Assembly: GCF_043235035.1 (NCBI RefSeq)
Contig: NZ_JAZAQF010000094.1
Location: 1-64,000 of the forward strand
Length of the DNA: 64,000 nucleotides
Source of the DNA: CACIAM-69d sp001698445
GTDB taxonomy: Bacteria; Cyanobacteriota; Cyanobacteriia; CACIAM-69d
Direction: 5' to 3'
Part shown: one piece after another, positions 51,848 through 60,751 of the stretch
How the letters are laid out: the number at the start of each line of letters is the position of its first letter
Position numbering within the stretch: position 1 is the first letter of the stretch
The notes under the pieces: model-generated
Told to the model about the DNA's origin: nothing
Database searches by the model: none
The model's input: only the letters and a program-made list of their open reading frames with translations
Made by a program: the position numbers and the translations under genes

Positions 51848-52738
51848 ATGATCGATCCGTTATTTTGGCTGGGGCTATCGTTTTTGCTCGTCAGCATTTG
51901 CTTGGCGATCGCCCTGGCCGCTGCCATTCCTGCCCTGCAAGAATTGGGGCGGGCCGCCCGCAGCGCCGAAAAGTTATTTGACACTCTCACGAGGGAATTG
52001 CCGCCCACCCTGGAAGCCATTCGCCTCACGGGTTTGGAAATTAGTGACCTGACGGATGACATGACCAATGGTGTGCAAAGCGCCGGTCAAGTGGTGCAAA
52101 AGGTGGACAGCAGCTTGGATACGGCCCGGCGGCAGGCGCGGCGAGTGGGAGCCACGGCCCGGCGGGCGGCGGCGGGTCTTCAGGCCGCTTGGCAGGTGTT
52201 GGTGAAGCCTGGTCGCGATCGCCGTCGAGATAACCGGTTGGAAGGGCGCAGTGAGCGGAATGAATTGCGGGGCGAATTGCGGGGTGACCTCAGGGACGAT
52301 CGCAACGATCGGAATGATCGCAGTGAGCGAAACGATCCAAGAAATGAGGGGCTGAACCGGCGAGCGGAACGGCCGGGACTGCCGAGTGGATCCGCTTGGC
52401 AACCGCCCGATCGCTACGCGGAGGCCTACCTAGAAGACGAGCTGGATGATGATCTCGATAATGATCTCGATGATGATTTGGAGGATCTAGATTTAGAGGA
52501 TCTGGATGAATTAGATCATCTGAGCCATCAAGCCAACTATGGAGATCAACAAGCGCTCCAAAATTTGCAAGATTTGCGAGGTCTGAACCATTCGGCAACC
52601 TCTGGTGAACTGGAACAGCTAGGTGATGATTCCGGTTCGGGCAGCGATCAAAATGCAGGTCATAATCGCAACACTGCAGCAAGCACGAACTCAGGCCCTG
52701 AATCTGGAGATGGAACCCTGGTTGAGCGATCAAAATGA
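51848..52738 (+). CDS. DUF948-like membrane protein with acidic tail
   Basis: A 296-residue protein. An N-terminal transmembrane span (FWLGLSFLLVSICLAIALAA) leads to helical LGRAARSAEKLFDTLTRELP, ISDLTDDMTNGVQSAGQVVQ and VDSSLDTARRQARRVGATAR, as in DUF948-type proteins. After residue 130 comes a low-complexity section: a RxDRNDRNDRSERND repeat, then a strongly acidic block LEDELDDDLDNDLDDDLEDL. The repeats are also visible in the DNA. The function is unknown; its position after a YtxH gene suggests they act together at the membrane. Confidence 0.75.
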   Translation: MIDPLFWLGLSFLLVSICLAIALAAAIPALQELGRAARSAEKLFDTLTRELPPTLEAIRLTGLEISDLTDDMTNGVQSAGQVVQKVDSSLDTARRQARRVGATARRAAAGLQAAWQVLVKPGRDRRRDNRLEGRSERNELRGELRGDLRDDRNDRNDRSERNDPRNEGLNRRAERPGLPSGSAWQPPDRYAEAYLEDELDDDLDNDLDDDLEDLDLEDLDELDHLSHQANYGDQQALQNLQDLRGLNHSATSGELEQLGDDSGSGSDQNAGHNRNTAASTNSGPESGDGTLVERSK

Positions 52739-52747
52739 GCCTTCGAG

Positions 52748-54004
52748 ATGAGCCTTGATTTGCAGGACTGGCCCCTAAAACTCACTCCCTTAAAACTGAC
52801 GGATTTACCCGAAACAGCTTATCTAGTCGGCGGGGTCGTGCGGGATGCCCTTTTGGGGCGGCAACGCGACGCGGTGGATTTGGATGTGGTGCTGGCAACG
52901 GGGGCGATCGAGCTAGCCCGATCGATTGCTGGGCGCTACGATGCGGGGTTTGTGGTGTTGGATCGAGAACGCCAGATTGCGCGGGTGGTTTTTGCGCAGG
53001 GAACGCTGGATGTGGCGGCCCAGGTGGGCGGTTCGATCGAGGCAGATCTGCGACGGCGAGACTTCACGGTGAATGCGATCGCCTATCAACCCCATCGTCA
53101 GGAGTGGGTTGACCCCCTCGAGGGCCGGCGAGACTTAGCCGATCGATCCCTGCGGATGGTGTCCGTGGAAAACCTGCGGGAGGATCCCCTGCGATTGCTG
53201 CGGGCCTATCGAATCAGCGCCCAATTGAACCTTCAAATGGAGCCGACCACAGCCCAGGCGATCGCCCAACAGGTACCGAATTTGCGGCTTGTGGCCGCCG
53301 AGCGGGTGCGGGCTGAGTTGGACTATTTGTTGGAAACGCCCCGGGGCGATCGGGCGCTGATGGCGGCCAGCGCAATTCAGCTTTTGCGCGATTGGCTGCC
53401 CCCTTGGCAAGGAAAGCATGGGGTAACGCTCCCGGCCCTATCCAAGGCGATCGAGCAATTACAAGGCCTTTGGCCCGATGCACCCCTCAACTGTCCCCTG
53501 CCCAATGGGCGATCGCCCTTGGCGGCGGCCCGACTGGCCTGTTTGTTGGGGTCAGATTTGATGATCGCCCAACGGGCCCTGGATCGACTCAAAACCAGCC
53601 GGGTTGATCAGCGAATCCTGCTGGCAATTCTAGGGGCCAAGGCTAGCCTACCGGCCGATCGCCGATCGCCTCTCGATCGCGCGGCTCAGTACCAATTTTG
53701 CAAGGCGGCTGGGGAAGGATTTTTGGCGGCCGTGCTCCTGGCTTTGGCGGAAGGAACGGCCCCGATCGCCCTGGCCGAGGCGATCAGCCGTTGGCAAGAT
53801 GCCGCCGATCCGGTAGCCCACCCCAGCCCACCGCTCACGGGTCACGAGTTGATGACGGAATTTGGCTTGCCCCGGGGGCCGATCGTCGGTCAACTATTGG
53901 CGGCCTTGGAGCGGGCCCAGGCCATTGGGCAAATTCAGGGTTCCGAAAGCGCTCGGCAGTTTGCCCAAAGCTGGCTCCAGTCAGCCCAATCCTTCCCGAC
54001 ATAG
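52748..54004 (+). CDS. CCA tRNA nucleotidyltransferase / poly(A) polymerase family
   Basis: A 418-residue class II nucleotidyltransferase that either adds CCA to tRNA ends or poly(A) to RNA. The head shows YLVGGVVRDALLGRQRDAVD with the metal-binding DLDVVLATG, then RDFTVNAIAYQP, RRDLADRSLRMVSVENLRED, PLRLLRAYRISAQLNLQMEP and ERVRAELDYLLETPRGDRAL. The C-terminal third is variable, as expected. The tRNAs here lack encoded CCA, so such an activity is needed; two-enzyme (CC and A adding) systems are possible. It starts 10 nt after the DUF948 gene, likely in one operon. Confidence 0.92.
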   Translation: MSLDLQDWPLKLTPLKLTDLPETAYLVGGVVRDALLGRQRDAVDLDVVLATGAIELARSIAGRYDAGFVVLDRERQIARVVFAQGTLDVAAQVGGSIEADLRRRDFTVNAIAYQPHRQEWVDPLEGRRDLADRSLRMVSVENLREDPLRLLRAYRISAQLNLQMEPTTAQAIAQQVPNLRLVAAERVRAELDYLLETPRGDRALMAASAIQLLRDWLPPWQGKHGVTLPALSKAIEQLQGLWPDAPLNCPLPNGRSPLAAARLACLLGSDLMIAQRALDRLKTSRVDQRILLAILGAKASLPADRRSPLDRAAQYQFCKAAGEGFLAAVLLALAEGTAPIALAEAISRWQDAADPVAHPSPPLTGHELMTEFGLPRGPIVGQLLAALERAQAIGQIQGSESARQFAQSWLQSAQSFPT

Positions 54005-54102
54005 CCAACCTTTGCGGGCCAACCTTTGCGGGTCGATCGCGAAAGGCAATCTCAAGGCGATCGAGATGCGCTATGCTAGGTGGGCTGAACGGGAAATGGA
54101 AC

Positions 54103-54285
54103 ATGGCAAAGCGCCGTAACCTCAAAAAAGAAAAAGCACAGCGTAACTTGGCTTACGCACGTAAATTCCGCAAGCGCTCCAACAGTGGACGGATGCACCG
54201 CTCTCGTCGCCCGTCTGCATCGGCCGAAGCGGAAACCAATGAAGAGGAAACGACCACCGACGTTCAAGACGGTGCAGCGGTCTAA
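54103..54285 (+). CDS. Small basic conserved cyanobacterial protein
   Basis: A 60-residue protein beginning MAKRRNLKKEKAQRNLAYAR, then KFRKRSNSGRMHRSRRP, and a Glu/Thr-rich tail. The basic N-terminal half is strongly conserved in cyanobacteria, while the tail varies. Its charge suggests nucleic-acid or ribosome binding, which is inference. The ATG at 54103 is chosen from the conserved start. It lies about 100 nt after cca and is followed by a strong terminator. Confidence 0.82.
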   Translation: MAKRRNLKKEKAQRNLAYARKFRKRSNSGRMHRSRRPSASAEAETNEEETTTDVQDGAAV

Positions 54286-54448
54286 CCCAACCCAAGTCTC
54301 TCTTCTGTGGCCGAAGCGGCCTGTGGCTAAAAACGTTTTGGGTTTCCTTGCTCCGTCGTGGATCCAATTTTCCATTAACCTCTGGGTTGTGCCATGGATT
54401 GGGTCTAACCCACGACCGGAGTCAGAAGCACCCGATCGCGGCTTTGAG

Positions 54449-54490
54449 GAAGCGCAGCAGTTTTATTAACTGTTGCGCTTCTCTGCTTTT
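54449..54490 (+). terminator. Rho-independent terminator after the basic protein gene
   Basis: GAAGCGCAGCAG pairs with CTGTTGCGCTTC around TTTTATTAA and is followed by TCTGCTTTT. The stem has one mismatch-like G-T pair and a T-rich end. It ends the transcript running from the YtxH gene through cca to the small basic gene, or the last of these alone. Confidence 0.82.
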
Positions 54491-54569
54491 GCCATTTGTT
54501 TTGAGCATTTATTTTTGCCATTTGTTTTGAGCATTTATTTTTGCCATTTATTTTGAGCATTTATTTTGA
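54487..54569. repeat. Tandem repeat of about 25 bp, three copies
   Basis: The unit TTTTGCCATTTGTTTTGAGC with a following ATTTA recurs three times with slight changes (TTTATTTTGAGC in the last). It begins at the T tract of the terminator. It is AT-rich noncoding DNA, probably expanded by slippage. Confidence 0.9.
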
Positions 54570-54627
54570 GGATCATCTCCCTTGATCAAGGGCAACGGCC
54601 GAGTCAGGCGTTGCAGGCGTGGGAAAT

Positions 54628-54850
54628 TAGACCTCTTTCACGAAAATCCCTTTCCTCCAGATCGGCCGATCAACGATCATTTTGTAGGTTGGGTTGAGGC
54701 ATGAAGCCCAACAACAGCAAGGTTTGTAGTGATCGAGTTGGGTTTCGCAAAGCTCAACCTAACTTACCGAAGAACTAAGCATTTGAGCGTTTTGTCAGTC
54801 AATCAGTAATCTTGGAAAGGAATTTATAGTTGCTTTATCAATCAGCTCTA
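54628..54850. mobile_element. Diverged copy of the MITE at 35077-35309
   Basis: The left end TAGACCTCTTTCA matches the 13-bp terminal repeat of the first copy with one change. Inside, GTAGGTTGGGTTGAGGCATG, AACAGCAAGG, GTAGTGATCGAGTTGGGTTT and CAGTCAATCAG match it in order. The right end (CAGCTCTA) has decayed. It lies 20 bases beyond the stop of the STAND gene. Confidence 0.8.
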
Positions 54851-54869
54851 AAGACCTCGTTAAAAATGT

Positions 54870-57239
54870 TTAGAGATTTTTCAGAAAATCCTCCATTTCT
54901 TGGGTCTCGGTAACCATTCCCAAGGCTTGGAAGTGATCGATCGCCCGTTCGGCCCAATTACGCGACTCCTTGCGCAATCGCCCCGCTAAGGCGGCGCGGG
55001 CTAAATGCTTGCAGCAATAGGCACAACACCGCTGATCAACAATCACTGCCGCCAACCGGTAGCTGGCTTCCAACTCCCGCAAGGCTCGAGAATATTGCCC
55101 CTGCGCCATCCGCACCTGCCCGATCGAGGACTGAATGTAGGCCGTCCCCCGTTGCCAACCCAAAGCCTGTGCTTTTTTCAGGGCTGTCGTATAAAGTCGC
55201 AAGGCTTCGGTGGAATTCTGTGCCTGCTGGGCCACATCGCCTTCGTAGTAAAGACTCTGGCACTCCAAGCGCAACCGGTGCTCAGCGTTGAACTGGGGAT
55301 GGTGAATGAGTTGCTCAACACGGTGTTTCCACCGATCGCCATGGTCGATCGATCCCTGCTCATAGGCCAAGCGCAGTTGGTTAATGGCTAAATCCGCTTG
55401 CAAATCCAGATCCAGATGATCCCGCAATTGCCAAACGGCCTCAAAGTCTGCGCAAGCCTGGCGAAGGGATTGGGAGTCGTTGCGGAGGGCATGGGTCCAA
55501 CCGCGATCGAACAAAAAGCGTGCTTCCAAGGCCGAGTTCTGTTGCTGACGAGCCAGTTGGATGGCCTTCGCATCGCGGGCAATTCGCTCCGACCAATGGC
55601 CGCGAAAGTGGCTGTAGCCCCTGAGGGGTTGAAAAACCTGCCAAAATGCCTCCAAGCGTCCGGCCGCCAAACACCAATCCAAGACCTGGCTCAGGGTGTC
55701 CCAATGGCGATCGATCGCCTGGTGATCGGTTAACCACTCCAGGCGATCGCCCTGGCCATGTTGCTGCACGTAGTCGATCGCCCATTGCAACCATCGCTCA
55801 CGCATCGCCATTTCTTGAGTTGGGGCCAGGCGATCAGCCCCCACCGTGGCCACATAGCGCCGAGCCAAGGACGACAGACCATAGCGCCCGTCACAATGGA
55901 GGGTCACCATGGACTGCTCAGCCAGTTTAGCCAAATGGGCCCAAGTGGCGTGGGCTTCTGGATTCACTCCGGCCACTTGGGCTAACAACGCCGGTTGCAC
56001 AGGAACCGCAAACCAACTGAGGGCCAACAGGAATTGCCCCGCCAACTGCCCGCCCAAAGCCTCCAGGGTGTTGGCACAGTAAAACTGCGTCACCCAGTGA
56101 TCCGGTTGTTCCAGTTGGGCAATGACCCAGGCGATCGGTTGGCCCGCCGCCAATTGCCCCAACCCCCAAGCGATCGGCCCCGGCAGGGAACCCGCCGCCG
56201 CCACCAAACGCCGATATTGCCCCAGGGACCAAGGCCAACCCGCTTCCGGAACCCGCTGCATGATCCACCGCAGGGCTGCCTCTGGTTCCAGGGGATCTAG
56301 GTGGAGCGATCGGGCGATCGGCAACCGATAGCGACAGGTGAACAACACCTTGACCGTGGCCGGCAGTTCATACAGAAACGCCAACGTGGCCTGCGGATCC
56401 GTCATTTCTTCAAAACTATCCAAAATCAACAACATGGGTTGTTGAGCCATCAAAGTCCAAGCTTGTCGCATTCGATCGGGCAACGGGCGATCGTTCCATT
56501 CACTTTCCACCCCATCAAAATCAGATATCAGGTGTCGCAAAATTTCCGATAATAACTGCTCTAGGTTTTGTTGCGATCGACATCCTGGCAGCAGCCCCAT
56601 CCCCGTTAAGTAATGGGTTTTAGCGGAAGTGAACAAGACCCGCTGAAAAGGGCAGGAATTTTGTTGAACTAAGTCATGAATGCTCGCTAAAGCCAGGGCT
56701 GTCTTACCGGTTCCGCCGGCTCCTTCAATCACCAAAAATCGCTCTTCTTGATTCTGTTGCAGCCAGTGAATCAGGTGTTCCCAATCCCGATCGCGGCCCT
56801 CCAAAATCGCACTATCCTGAGCTGGCAGATAAACCTTCAAGTTTTGATACTCCGCGATCGGAGCTGAGGAGATTCGATAGGGACGTTCTGTTAACATCGC
56901 CAAAATTCGGCGACGACAAAAACGCCCTTTCCAATTTAATAACGCTTTAAGATAAGTGTAAAGCTTATTTGTGAGTTCCGTTCGGAGAGCATTAGCATTA
57001 ACTTCAAGCACTTTAGCCAAGGCTTCAATGCTCATTCCTGTGAGAAATCCGCGCAAATAGAGTCGTTCAGTGCGGCTGAGTTGCGATCGCCGAGGATCCC
57101 CAGTGGCGGGAAACTCCGGACAGGGCGACCCCTGCTTTGCCCACAGCAGCCGGGCCTTGACTCGGCCCAAGTCGCGATAGAGACCTTCGAGATTCCATTC
57201 GTACCCCACCTCCTGAAACAAAGTGCTTTTGCTATCCAT
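54870..57239 (-). CDS. STAND-type ATPase with N-terminal helical/HTH-like domain and C-terminal repeats
   Basis: A 789-residue signalling ATPase. Residues about 50-100 (LSRTERLYLRGFLTGMSIEA, LAKVLEVNANALRTELTNKL) form a helical module found at the start of many cyanobacterial NB-ARC proteins and resembling a helix-turn-helix. The ATPase has Walker A at about 173-180 (GAGGTGKTA), Walker B MLLILDSFEEM and VLFTCRYR. From about 500 onward are TPR-like helical repeats (LRLYTTALKKAQALGWQRGT, YSRALRELEASYRLA). No effector domain is evident. It may be a regulator or a conflict-system sensor. The ATG at 57239 is used; AGGAGG lies 15 bases upstream, rather far. It diverges from a kinase gene. Confidence 0.82.
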   Translation of the reverse strand: MDSKSTLFQEVGYEWNLEGLYRDLGRVKARLLWAKQGSPCPEFPATGDPRRSQLSRTERLYLRGFLTGMSIEALAKVLEVNANALRTELTNKLYTYLKALLNWKGRFCRRRILAMLTERPYRISSAPIAEYQNLKVYLPAQDSAILEGRDRDWEHLIHWLQQNQEERFLVIEGAGGTGKTALALASIHDLVQQNSCPFQRVLFTSAKTHYLTGMGLLPGCRSQQNLEQLLSEILRHLISDFDGVESEWNDRPLPDRMRQAWTLMAQQPMLLILDSFEEMTDPQATLAFLYELPATVKVLFTCRYRLPIARSLHLDPLEPEAALRWIMQRVPEAGWPWSLGQYRRLVAAAGSLPGPIAWGLGQLAAGQPIAWVIAQLEQPDHWVTQFYCANTLEALGGQLAGQFLLALSWFAVPVQPALLAQVAGVNPEAHATWAHLAKLAEQSMVTLHCDGRYGLSSLARRYVATVGADRLAPTQEMAMRERWLQWAIDYVQQHGQGDRLEWLTDHQAIDRHWDTLSQVLDWCLAAGRLEAFWQVFQPLRGYSHFRGHWSERIARDAKAIQLARQQQNSALEARFLFDRGWTHALRNDSQSLRQACADFEAVWQLRDHLDLDLQADLAINQLRLAYEQGSIDHGDRWKHRVEQLIHHPQFNAEHRLRLECQSLYYEGDVAQQAQNSTEALRLYTTALKKAQALGWQRGTAYIQSSIGQVRMAQGQYSRALRELEASYRLAAVIVDQRCCAYCCKHLARAALAGRLRKESRNWAERAIDHFQALGMVTETQEMEDFLKNL

Positions 57240-57802
57240 CGCTCGCTGGGTCAACCTCCTTCGGAAAATGCTCGATTAGCCAAAGTGCGTGGCCGGGATT
57301 CAGGTCAGTTTCATCGAATTGATCAAAGATTTTAGATTTACCTAAGATTTTAGAGTTTTACCTAAGACTTTGGCTTTAGCTCTTACAAAACGGATCGAGA
57401 TATTCTGATTTTCAAGCTGATTTCGCCACCGATTCCGCGCCGATCGCATGGGGGAACCGATCGCTCAGCCCTCGTGAATTCCTGTTAGTTCAGGGGACTC
57501 GTTCAACAAATTCGTTTAACAGACAGACCTGGGGCCGATCGCCCCTGGATCTAGTCCAAAAGCCGCGAGCAATTCATCTGGGTTCTGTGCCAAAGCCCAC
57601 TGTCATTGGCCGCAGCCGGATCCAAGCCAATGGGCTGCTGATGGTTTTTGGGCTAAATCAACAACAATTCCAGGTCTTGGAGCCTGCATAAAAATTTCCA
57701 AGCAAGGCGATGTTAATGCAGTTGATGTTGGGTTTAGGGCTTGAGTAATTGCGCCCTAGCTGCTTGCTCTGTGTTGCTGAATTCTTGAAACTCTGGTCGA
57801 GA
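57240..57802. other. Divergent region between STAND ATPase and kinase-like gene
   Basis: About 560 nt with no gene. Short repeats ATTTTAGATTTACCTAAGAT and TTTTACCTAAGACTTT lie at about 57331-57372 and could be regulatory sites. The rest has no recognised element. Both genes must be started from here. Confidence 0.45.
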
Positions 57803-58747
57803 ATGCCCATGATCCTTCCCTCTCCGGTGTTGTCTCAGGATCGGAAAACGGCTTGGCCCCACGGAACCCTGATTCACGATCGCTACAGCATCCTGCGGGG
57901 GCTGAATGTCGCCGCCGCGCGATCGCCCCAAGTCGGTCAGGTGCAGGTGTTTGAGGTGGTGGACTTGGAAGACGACGATCGGCCCAAGGTTCTGAAACTG
58001 TTGATTCGTCAACCATCAACCCGGCTCGATCGGCTTTATCGCGAAGCGGAAGTGCTGATGCGTGGCCCCCAGCATCCCCAAATTCCCAAGGCGGCGGTGG
58101 ATGGCTTCTTTTGCTGGCGACCGAGCGACAGCCGCTGGCCCTTTCAGGGGCTAGTGATGGAGGCGATCGCGGGGGAATCCCTAGAGGCTTATCTCGATCG
58201 ACAGGGGGCGATCGACCCCATGGAAGCGATTCGCTGGTGGGTGCAACTCAGCAGCCTGCTTCACAACCTGCACCAAGCCGGCTGGATCCATGGGGACGTG
58301 AAGCCCGCCAATCTAATTCGGCGGCCCCAGGGAGATTTGGCCCTGGTGGATTTTGATGCGGCAATGCCGGTGGGCGAGCGGGCAGCGGCCTGTGGCTCCG
58401 CTGGCTACATTGCCCCAGAACAGCGGCAAGGGCAGCCCATTGGCCCCGCCAGCGATTGGTTTAGCCTGGGCCGCACGATCGTGCATTGGCTCACGGGGCA
58501 GCATCCCTTAGATTTGATTGCCCAAAGTGTTGACTCTGACTTTGACTGGCGCTGGGCTGTGCCGGGGTTGCCGGACTCAATCGCCGATGCGATCGACACC
58601 CTGATGGCTCCCAACCCGAGCGATCGCCGAATCATGCCAGCGGGAACCACCGCCACGTCCTTGCTTCCCTTGGCTCAGCGCCTGGCGCGGCCGCCCGTTG
58701 TCGCCACGCCCCCTAGGCAGTTCCCGGAATTCCCGAGGGCTGCCTAG
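57803..58747 (+). CDS. Ser/Thr protein kinase-like protein
   Basis: A 314-residue single-domain kinase-like protein without membrane span. Lys65 (VLKLL) and Glu81 (REAEVL) could form the usual salt bridge. The catalytic loop is HGDVKPANL (Asp165, Asn170), the metal site LVDFDAA (DFD instead of DFG), and APEQ is at about residue 205. No glycine-rich loop is obvious (LRGLNVAAARSPQVGQ in its place), so ATP binding may be altered. Cyanobacterial PknA-like kinases often carry HGD. The ATG at 57803 is taken; a second Met follows two codons later. It diverges from the STAND gene. Confidence 0.85.
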   Translation: MPMILPSPVLSQDRKTAWPHGTLIHDRYSILRGLNVAAARSPQVGQVQVFEVVDLEDDDRPKVLKLLIRQPSTRLDRLYREAEVLMRGPQHPQIPKAAVDGFFCWRPSDSRWPFQGLVMEAIAGESLEAYLDRQGAIDPMEAIRWWVQLSSLLHNLHQAGWIHGDVKPANLIRRPQGDLALVDFDAAMPVGERAAACGSAGYIAPEQRQGQPIGPASDWFSLGRTIVHWLTGQHPLDLIAQSVDSDFDWRWAVPGLPDSIADAIDTLMAPNPSDRRIMPAGTTATSLLPLAQRLARPPVVATPPRQFPEFPRAA

Positions 58748-58770
58748 GGAATCCCTGGGAATCCCAGCAA

Positions 58771-58786
58771 CCTAGAAATTTCTAGG
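58771..58786. repeat. 16-nt perfect palindrome after the kinase gene
   Basis: CCTAGAAATTTCTAGG is self-complementary. It is followed by further TTTCTAGGGATTTTCTAG steps. It lies 24 bases past the kinase stop and may aid termination between the converging kinase and pentapeptide genes. Confidence 0.6.
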
Positions 58787-58922
58787 GGTTTCTAGGGATT
58801 TTCTAGTGTTCCTACACACCACAATCTCTCTGTTCAATTCGGCGGTGGACTGTGCTCCACAAGCCGGATTTTTTTGTGGCAAATCTTGGTGGCAAATCTT
58901 GGTTGCCAATCAACGCGGCAAA

Positions 58923-59909
58923 TCAGCGCGGCACTAGGGGCGATCGCTCCGGTACGGAATGCCAAGGGCGCGGGACTCCATACAACGCCACCGTTCCTTG
59001 GCCGTTCCAGCGCTCCCCATTCGGCAGGGTAGCCCGCCGAAAATCCGCTTGCTCCAATTGAGCATCGTGCAAAACAGCCCGGGTGAGATTGCTGGCAAAC
59101 AAAATGGCTTGGGTCAAATCTGCCCGACTCAAATCCGCGTCAATTAGCGCGGCCCGACTTAAATCAGTGCGGATCAGATTAGCTCGGCGGAGGTTAGCCC
59201 GACTCAGATCCACCTCGGACAAATCAAAATGGCTCAGATCGGCGGTGGCCAAGTTACTTTGGGGCGCAATTAGCCACAGACCAGCCCCGATCGGGTCAAA
59301 GTCCTGGGGCCAGCAGGTAGCCTCGTCCATCAATGCCCCTTGAAAACTAGCCCCTTGGAGTTGGGCGTGGCTCAGGTCGGTTCCGCGCAAATCTGCCCGA
59401 TCGAGATAAGCCTCCTGCAACTGGGCCTGGGCTAAATTCCAACCCCGCAAGTCCGCTTGGCTGAGGTTGCTGGCCGCGGCTTTCAGGTGGGAACCCAGAA
59501 CGATCGCCCCCTGCTGCAACCAGTCGATCGCCCCTTGGGTGCGGGCATCCACGCGGGACTGTCGCCAGTCCACCCCATCCACCCAAGTCCACCGCAAATC
59601 CGCCCCACAAAGATCCGCCCCGTTTAAGCTGGCTCCTCGCAGGTCGGCACCCCGTAAATCGGCTTCGCGCAAATCCGCCCGCCGCAGGTAAGTGCCCCGT
59701 AAATCAGCTTCGCGCAAATCCGCCCGCCGCAGGTTCACCCCCGACAGATAAGCCGAAGACCAATTGACCGCCCGAGCCACAACCTCGCGGAAGCGGGCCC
59801 CGGAAAAGTCCGCCCCGCTTAAGCGTAGTTCCGACAAATTGGCTCGATCAAAATTCCACTTGCCCTGGTGATATTGCTCAATCCACTCAGCCGCCTGACT
59901 CTGTTTCAT
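58923..59909 (-). CDS. Pentapeptide-repeat protein (long)
   Basis: A 328-residue protein. Two blocks of A(D/N)LXX repeats, at about 30-115 (LRRADLREADLRGTYLRRAD) and 150-310 (NLSQADLRGWNLAQAQLQEA, LSRANLRRANLIRTDLSRAA), are separated by a non-repeat stretch VDWRQSRVDARTQGAIDWLQ. The N-terminus AAEWIEQYHQGKWNFDRANL is a short cap. The C-terminus is non-repetitive (GVPRPWHSVPERSP). No signal peptide is seen. ATG at 59909 is chosen; it overlaps the end of the preceding pentapeptide gene by 23 nt, so the two are translationally coupled. Confidence 0.88.
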   Translation of the reverse strand: MKQSQAAEWIEQYHQGKWNFDRANLSELRLSGADFSGARFREVVARAVNWSSAYLSGVNLRRADLREADLRGTYLRRADLREADLRGADLRGASLNGADLCGADLRWTWVDGVDWRQSRVDARTQGAIDWLQQGAIVLGSHLKAAASNLSQADLRGWNLAQAQLQEAYLDRADLRGTDLSHAQLQGASFQGALMDEATCWPQDFDPIGAGLWLIAPQSNLATADLSHFDLSEVDLSRANLRRANLIRTDLSRAALIDADLSRADLTQAILFASNLTRAVLHDAQLEQADFRRATLPNGERWNGQGTVALYGVPRPWHSVPERSPLVPR

Positions 59910-60579
59910 GGAGATCACCGATCGCGCCGTGGGCTACCAACTGTTGATAGTCTTCGGCCGTTAGCCCTTCGTTATTACCCAAGACCGCACCCGTGACGAT
60001 CGCCCGGTGAAAATTCACCCGACTCAAGTTGGCTCCGCTCAGGTTAGCCCCACTCAGGTTAGCCCCGCTCAGGTTGGCCAGGGCCAAGCTGGCCTTGTGC
60101 AAATCTGCTCTGGTTAAATTGACATCGCTCAAGAGGGCCCCGGACAAATCTGCCCCGGCCAAGCGTGCTTCCGTCAAATCTGCCCCGCTTAAGTCCGCAT
60201 CACAAAGCTGGGAGCCGCGTAGATTCACCCGTTGCAGATTGGCCCCGCTCAGGTCACACCCCTCCAGTCGTACCCCCAGAAGTTGTCTGCCGGTTAAGTC
60301 TTGTTGGGGATTCAGTTGGGCCAGGGTCAGCAGATCAAGGAAGCTGGCTTGCGGATTGGCCCAAATGGCCGCGATCGCCCCGGCCCAGGGCCCGTCAATG
60401 GCCCCACCCGATCGCGCCAGGAGGCAATCCAACACTGCTCGCTGTTCCGGCGACAGGGGGTGACGCTCCGCCAGGTTCAACGCTTGGGTAATTTGTTCGA
60501 TCACCGCATCCAAATCCACGCGCGATCGATCCGCACCCGCCTGTTCCGCAGGGGCCCCTGCATCCTGAAAAACCGTCAC
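59887..60579 (-). CDS. Pentapeptide-repeat protein with helical N-terminal domain
   Basis: A 230-residue protein. The first 90 residues are helical (VDLDAVIEQITQALNLAERH, LSPEQRAVLDCLLARSGG, ASFLDLLTLAQLNPQQDLTG), and the remainder is pentapeptide repeats (GCDLSGANLQRVNLRGSQLC, and a perfect triple LSGAN run). The DNA shows the matching 15-nt repeats. The GTG start is supported by AAGGAGA eight bases upstream. It lies first in a pair with the longer pentapeptide gene, with overlap. Role unknown. Confidence 0.88.
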   Translation of the reverse strand: MTVFQDAGAPAEQAGADRSRVDLDAVIEQITQALNLAERHPLSPEQRAVLDCLLARSGGAIDGPWAGAIAAIWANPQASFLDLLTLAQLNPQQDLTGRQLLGVRLEGCDLSGANLQRVNLRGSQLCDADLSGADLTEARLAGADLSGALLSDVNLTRADLHKASLALANLSGANLSGANLSGANLSRVNFHRAIVTGAVLGNNEGLTAEDYQQLVAHGAIGDLHETESGG

Positions 60580-60751
60580 AATTCAATCTCCTTCAATTGC
60601 CGTTTGCACAACGGCTGCTGCACATGATCACTACCCAGTTTTTAGGGTAACCCGAAGGGAACCGGCGGCCGGCTGAATGCAAAGAGAGTTCAACATTCTC
60701 ACGATCCGCATCGCGGCGGCATGAGGGTTAATCAGAAGGTTAAACAACCGT

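Larger units (their letters stand above)
54286..54869. other. Repeat-filled gap between the basic protein and the STAND gene
   Basis: No gene is present. The gap holds a terminator (54449-54490), a tandem repeat (54487-54569) and a diverged MITE-like element (54628-54850). The remaining DNA (54286-54448) shows nothing recognisable. Confidence 0.55.
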
